A stretch of 64,000 bases of DNA from Stereum hirsutum FP-91666 SS1 (taxonomy: Eukaryota > Basidiomycota > Agaricomycetes > Russulales > Stereaceae), in the NCBI RefSeq assembly GCF_000264905.1, contig NW_006763160.1, forward strand, positions 62,001 to 126,000, given 5' to 3'. The notes beneath the pieces were generated by a model. It worked only from the letters and a program-made list of their open reading frames with translations. It did no database searches and was not told where the DNA came from. The position numbers and the translations under genes are program-made. Of the stretch, positions 60,060-64,000 are shown piece after piece (the stretch's first letter is position 1; every line of letters starts with the position of its first letter).

Positions 60060-61121
60060 CTTTCGCTCGTCGAACGCGTTGTGTTGCTGCTCACATCAAC
60101 GCGCACTCAACGGCTCGTCTACGCCGCCGCCGTCTCGCCTCAACCACACGACGAACTCGACAAGAACCCCGGATACGAGTATGGAAGAGGTAGAGAGCGG
60201 TACGAAGAGGCGAGAGGGAATGGGCTTCAGGTGCGTGCCACAACCCTGACGTCCCTTCGTGTACTGACCTGTTCTCACTTCCCTTCCCTCCACTTCCCTT
60301 CCCTTCCACCTCCTCCTGTTCACGAAACCACGCGTATCAACGACCGCTAGGCTTCAACGTCAAGACCCCGCGTCTCTCCCGCCCTCTCGACATGCCCCCC
60401 TTCAAGCGCGTCGTCCTGGGCAGCCCTATCGACTTCCACCGCCTAGGCTATCCCCGTCGCGCACCCAGCCTAGCTCCCCCATTCCATCCACACCCTCCCG
60501 CCACACAGCACCCTCATCCTCTCCGACCCAATCCACGATCTGTCGCACCCCCACACCGCGCCACGACGAACTCGCTCCGAAACTCAGATGGAAGGATGAG
60601 AGAGGTAGAGAGGGGTAGGAAGAGGAAATCAGCTAGGTTGAAGGGCAAATAGGTACGTGGAACAACCGTACCATTCTTTTGTGTACTGACTTGTATGCAT
60701 TTGCCGCCTCTCACTTTCCCTCCCTCCACTTCCCTTCCCTTCCCTTCCGTCTCCTCACTTTCATGAAATTCGCTCGGAGAGTACTCCGCGCTCGCTTCCA
60801 TCGCCGACGTGCTCCCAATCTCGTCCTTGGTCGATGTTGTTCTATCGTGGAATCACGATGCAGCATGAGGTGGAGCGTGATTCCCAGAACAGGTCCAACT
60901 ATGCGATGTGTGCGGTGAACCCGAGTAGGATTTCGAAGACGTTCAACGATGCGGCGTTGATGGAGGTTGTAGATTCGATTTCGCATAAGATGGGGTGTTT
61001 GATCGAGATTGTTTGCTTTAACGTTGAGGTGCGTGTTTTCTTTCCACTATCCCTCTTCCCAGTATCGAGGCACCCTTCTACCCCTGCTACCTCTAAGCCA
61101 GCGTCATGCCGTTCCGAACAG
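60060..61121. other. patchwork of decayed coding pieces and low-complexity CT-rich blocks
   Basis: The plus strand has short protein-like runs: MPPFKRVVLGSPIDFHRLGY at 60392 and, near 60840-61030, [20 protein letters not shown] followed by a GTGCGT donor. CT-rich blocks such as TTCCCTTCCCTTCC occur near 60290 and 60735 after similar GTGTACTGAC motifs. A block near 60328-60364 resembles 61617-61660. No intact gene can be built. Confidence 0.45.
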
Positions 61122-61700
61122 GCTGGCGCAGCAGGCTCTCAAGCAGGGCAACCACAAGGTCGGCCATCCATCCATCCTCGCTGATCGTTGTCGTGCACTC
61201 GTGGCTGATTCGAAATATATCTAAATCGTCGAAAAAGCGTATCAGCAGACGAAAAACTTCGACCGGCTATCGTTCTTGTACCTCACAACGGGCAACACCG
61301 GCAAGCTGTCGAAAATGAAGAAGATTGCGGGCGCGCGGGGAGACCCGATGTCGAGATTCCATAACGCGCTGTTCGCGGGGGATGTCGCTGGACGGATCGT
61401 GATCCTGCGCGAGGTCGGAATGTGTAAGTTATAGCCTCACATCCCCACATTTACTTTTTTTCTGCTTTTTCATTATTGTTAACTTAACTTACGACCTGAA
61501 CACGTTCAGACCCCCTCGCCTATCTGACGGCGAAAACGAACGGGATGGAGGAACTGGCGATCAAGATCCTCAAAGACGCCGGTCTGACGGTCCCACATCC
61601 TCCCTTCCACGAGACCACGCGTACTCACCACACGTATCGGCGAACGCTAGGCTTCAACGTTAAGGATTGCGTTACTCCTGCGCTCTCAACCTGTTGTTAG
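61122..61700 (+). pseudogene. fragment of coatomer alpha subunit (alpha-COP) gene
   Basis: Alpha-COP is the large COPI coat subunit; this is only an internal piece. Exon-like blocks are 61122-61158 ([12 protein letters not shown]), 61225-61423 (IVEKAYQQTKNFDRLSFLY through FHNALFAGDVAGRIVIL) and 61510-61700 (PLAYLTAKTNGMEELAIKIL, then unrelated sequence to a TAG). Each block matches the family in order. The intron before 61225 has a donor (AAG|GTCGGC) but ends TCTAAATCGTCG where CTAG is expected, so the acceptor AG is AA. The gene body before and after is missing. The fragment is thus non-functional, probably a translocated or partially duplicated copy of a real gene elsewhere. Confidence 0.75.
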
Positions 61701-62342
61701 ACCTTATGGGTATGTGCTTGCGATAACCCACCTTTCGTGGTATCAATATTGATGCACTCCCGAGTATCTTGAGCGGACATTCACACATGTTGTACGACTT
61801 TGTACCTTATACTGATACTGTGTTTCTTTTTCGATTGGAGGAGCTGATCTCTTTCCTTGTTCAATGTTCAGTCTTGCTTACTAGCATATATCCGCACCCA
61901 TTCCATAGGGCTCCGTCGCATAAGTACATATGTAGTTCTTTGGAGTCCTGTAATTCAGTTCGGCAGTTTACCAGTTCCGCCCTGTTCGTAAGGCCTGAAA
62001 CTGCCCAAAACACGTCAAAACTGACTTGACTGGTTTGCTGATGAAGTGTCAGCTGTATGTGAGGAGACTGACAGAGAGGGAGTCAAGGTTCGCTCAAGGC
62101 AGTCTGGATGCTGGCCACAAAATCCGCCAGTGCCACAGAGGGTGCTTTTTCTCGTGGCCGAACACCCTCGGCCACGAGAAAAAGCACCCTCTGTGGCACC
62201 TGGCTGAAGCATGGGCCACACACTCTTTCCCCACACTTCCTCGTACTACCACTCATGTCAAATCACCCTCTTGTGCAAAAGTAAGTTGAACATACTGACA
62301 TTAATTGTATTTCGATGCATTCTGTAGGTACCCAGAACAAAA
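61701..62342. other. intergenic stretch with a large hairpin
   Basis: Apart from the inverted repeat at 62130-62199, no gene or RNA is recognised; ORFs are short. Confidence 0.5.
62130..62199. repeat. perfect inverted repeat, 32-bp arms, 6-nt loop
   Basis: Arms 62130-62161 and 62168-62199 are exact complements (outer end GTGCCACAGAGGGTGC, inner end CGTGGCCGA); loop ACACCC. Transcribed in either direction it would form a long stable hairpin. Confidence 0.95.
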
Positions 62343-63293
62343 TCACGGAAGCCGATACTGTCTACCGTGCCTCTTGGCCAGGCGTTTGTATTTACACAAT
62401 CCATGCTCTACAATGAATCCGTTGAGACAGCCGGAGAGATGAGGGACATTATACTGAGAAGAAAGATACATGCAGAGAGACTGAAAAGCCAGCGATACAT
62501 TCTTCTTCGATGCCCGTGCACGAATCAACTTTAGACGGACCATGCCATCTCGGGCTCCCTTGGCTACATCTGCAACAATATCTCCTAATTCCTGAGATGA
62601 CGGTTCATGCAGCACACCCGCATAAACCAAATCTACACAGAGTAGATAACCGATCAACTTGCCGACTGTCGGATACATCATCAACCCTCCCTCTCCTCTT
62701 GCAAAGACGAGATGGTGCCACACGTTGTTGAACGACGGTTGCTCTGAGCCCTGTAGCATCTCCAGCAGAGACGCGCTGGCTTCCCAGAGCTGCGCAGCAT
62801 TCTGGGGTCCACGATGAACACCATTGCCGTAAACCGTAGTCTTGCAGTAGTAGGATGCGGGTTTTGATGGGTCGTAAAACTGGAGCCAGGCAGCCATATC
62901 CGCAAAGTATCCCGGGTGGTCGTACAGAGCTGGCGCACCGAATGTGATGGCTCGGAAGAGAAGTGCACTGAAGAGCCCACCCCTGGTCAGAATACGACTT
63001 GCGACAAAGGGGCCGTCTGGTCCATTGATGTGTAAACGAGAAGGCGCATGCTCTCGCCATGCGAGGTATCGGTCTCGATCTTGGTCGATTGCTTGCTCAA
63101 GCTTGGATGTTGTCAGATAGCGAGAGTTGGTGAGACGAGAAGAGTCGATAACGAAGTCGAGGAATAGTTTGCGTGATGTGGCAAGTGATGTGGATATAGA
63201 ACAGCGAGTTCTTGGTCTTCGGGCAGTCCTGTAATGTCCCATACTACGAAGAAAAGTGAGGTAACAATGAGTTTGTTTCCTGAATGTGAACAA
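62343..63293 (-). CDS. hypothetical protein, 316 aa
   Basis: Single open frame from ATG 63293 to stop 62343. I do not recognise the family. The body looks like a folded, mostly helical protein: KLEQAIDQDRDRYLAWREH, YDHPGYFADMAAWLQFYDP, QLWEASASLLEMLQGSEQ, FNNVWHHLVFARGEGG, ELGDIVADVAKGARDGM. The first 35 residues are Arg-rich and less convincing. A second protein-like frame just upstream (VWDITGLPEDQELAVLYPHH, minus strand near 63240) suggests the true 5' end may be spliced differently or the gene has a frameshift. No TM or signal peptide. It ends about 140 bp from the perfect hairpin. Confidence 0.5.
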   Translation of the reverse strand: MFTFRKQTHCYLTFLRSMGHYRTARRPRTRCSISTSLATSRKLFLDFVIDSSRLTNSRYLTTSKLEQAIDQDRDRYLAWREHAPSRLHINGPDGPFVASRILTRGGLFSALLFRAITFGAPALYDHPGYFADMAAWLQFYDPSKPASYYCKTTVYGNGVHRGPQNAAQLWEASASLLEMLQGSEQPSFNNVWHHLVFARGEGGLMMYPTVGKLIGYLLCVDLVYAGVLHEPSSQELGDIVADVAKGARDGMVRLKLIRARASKKNVSLAFQSLCMYLSSQYNVPHLSGCLNGFIVEHGLCKYKRLAKRHGRQYRLP

Positions 63294-63514
63294 TGTAAAT
63301 CGATATGGCCCACCTGTTCAAACCGTGTTAATAAGGGGCACAGGTTGAGGACTAGCAGAATAAAGTATTGACAAGGTGCTGCATAGAAAGGAATTAACAA
63401 AAGGATGTATGTGAAGATAAGTGCATCATACCCGTGTTGTGGTCGTTGGCCACAAGAACGTGTGGGTCAGTCAGCAGTGCCACCTGAGCACGTCGGGATT
63501 TTCCGGACTGACCT

Positions 63515-64000
63515 CGTAAATCCAACCCCATCTCCCTCACGTCCTCTTTCTGATCCCCACAATCGTGAATCTTAGCCTCCAAATCACAGACGAACAAGGT
63601 GACGCCTGGGTGGCCTCCGAATCACTATACAAACCGAACCGCATCTGCCACCTCTCCGAACACATCCGCTGGTGCTGGGTCGCCCTCGCGCTCTTCTCCC
63701 TTGTCATCTAAGCGACGAAAGGAATCGACATGAACTCGACCCACCAGGACATCCTTACCATCGGCGTGCTTGGAGTCACAATCGCCTTCGACATCGAGAT
63801 CCTCATCCGCATCGCCATGCATTTCCCGGACTGGCGGGCGTTCTTTGCCAAGGGCCAGAATTGGCTCGACCTCATGCTCGCGCTAGGCAGTAGTGTGAAT
63901 CAGATTCCGGTGGTGAGGGATTCGGAGGTGTATCCGTGGTTGACGATCTTTTAGTTGATGAGGTTTTATCCGGTGATATCGAAGATACGGAGGATGAAGC
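63515..64000 (+). pseudogene. fragment of Cch1-type voltage-gated calcium channel (runs off window)
   Basis: Cch1 is the pore subunit of the high-affinity plasma-membrane calcium system. The plus frame reads GDAWVASESLYKPNRICHL, SEHIRWCWVALALFSLVI, then a stop, ATKGIDMNSTHQDIL, FDIEILIRIAMHFPDWRAFF, GQNWLDLMLALGSSVNQIP, VYPWLTIF, a stop, LMRFYPVISKIRRMK. This is the S1-S4 layout of a channel repeat, including NWLD and YPWLTIFQLxRFYRV. The in-frame stops are TAA at 63707-63709 and TAG at 63952-63954, both where Gln is expected. The S4 Arg spacing is also degraded. The start at 63515 is only where the frame opens. A decayed copy, not a working channel. Confidence 0.75.

Noticed and set aside
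59708..60106. N-terminal extension of the second Ulp1 gene to an ATG at 60106
   Set aside because: The added sequence is not protein-like and crosses the palindrome; the ATG at 59707 with a 50-nt exon fits splicing.
1..64000. CRISPR arrays, bacterial operons, riboswitches, rRNA
   Set aside because: None seen; the intron-rich nuclear fungal context makes them unexpected.

Overview
The window is nuclear DNA of a filamentous basidiomycete, most likely an agaricomycete. Genes are cut by many 50-105 bp introns (one gene has 18 exons). The protein families match mushroom-forming fungi: Zn2Cys6 and C2H2 factors, an Mkk1/2-type MAP2K, Ptc1, Pns1, and an Sct1/Gpt2-type acyltransferase with an NHTNSLTD motif. 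All gene models were spliced by eye from GT/GC-AG sites, reading phase and remembered family motifs. No search or RNA evidence was used.

Region 1 (1-40 kb) is a conserved chromosomal backbone separated by long gene-poor stretches. In order it holds: the N-terminus of DNA ligase I (-), a C2H2 factor (+), NAA50 (-), an unknown 230-aa protein (-), an intron-containing tRNA-Leu(UAG) (-), a cell-wall-integrity MAP2K (+), a Zn2Cys6 factor (+), PTC1 (+), PNS1 (+), a tetraspan membrane protein (+), a glycerol-3-phosphate acyltransferase (-) divergent from RRP12 (+), and the proteasome-assembly chaperone ADD66/PSMG2 (-). A 1.09-kb Mutator-like MITE with long terminal inverted repeats and a 9-bp target duplication sits 18 bp upstream of the ADD66 start codon.

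Region 2 (about 40-59.7 kb) is an accessory island. It holds an EXO1-like XPG nuclease with a C-terminal SUMO-interacting motif, a 405-aa unknown protein, two paralogous small proteins in inverted orientation around a MYND-finger protein, and two consecutive same-strand genes. The first of these encodes a TET/JBP-like Fe(II)/2-oxoglutarate dioxygenase candidate. The second encodes a 1366-aa chromodomain protein ending in a complete Ulp1 (C48) SUMO-protease domain. A second, different Ulp1-domain protein lies at 57.8-59.7 kb behind a 42-bp near-perfect palindrome. Base modification, chromatin reading and SUMO processing together make this the most interesting part of the window.

Region 3 (56.9-64 kb) contains decayed gene fragments: an MFS transporter tail, an alpha-COP piece with a lost splice acceptor, and a Cch1 calcium-channel piece with two Gln-to-stop changes. 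It also has a perfect 32-bp-arm hairpin and one more unknown ORF. Three introns in the window appear to use GC donors.
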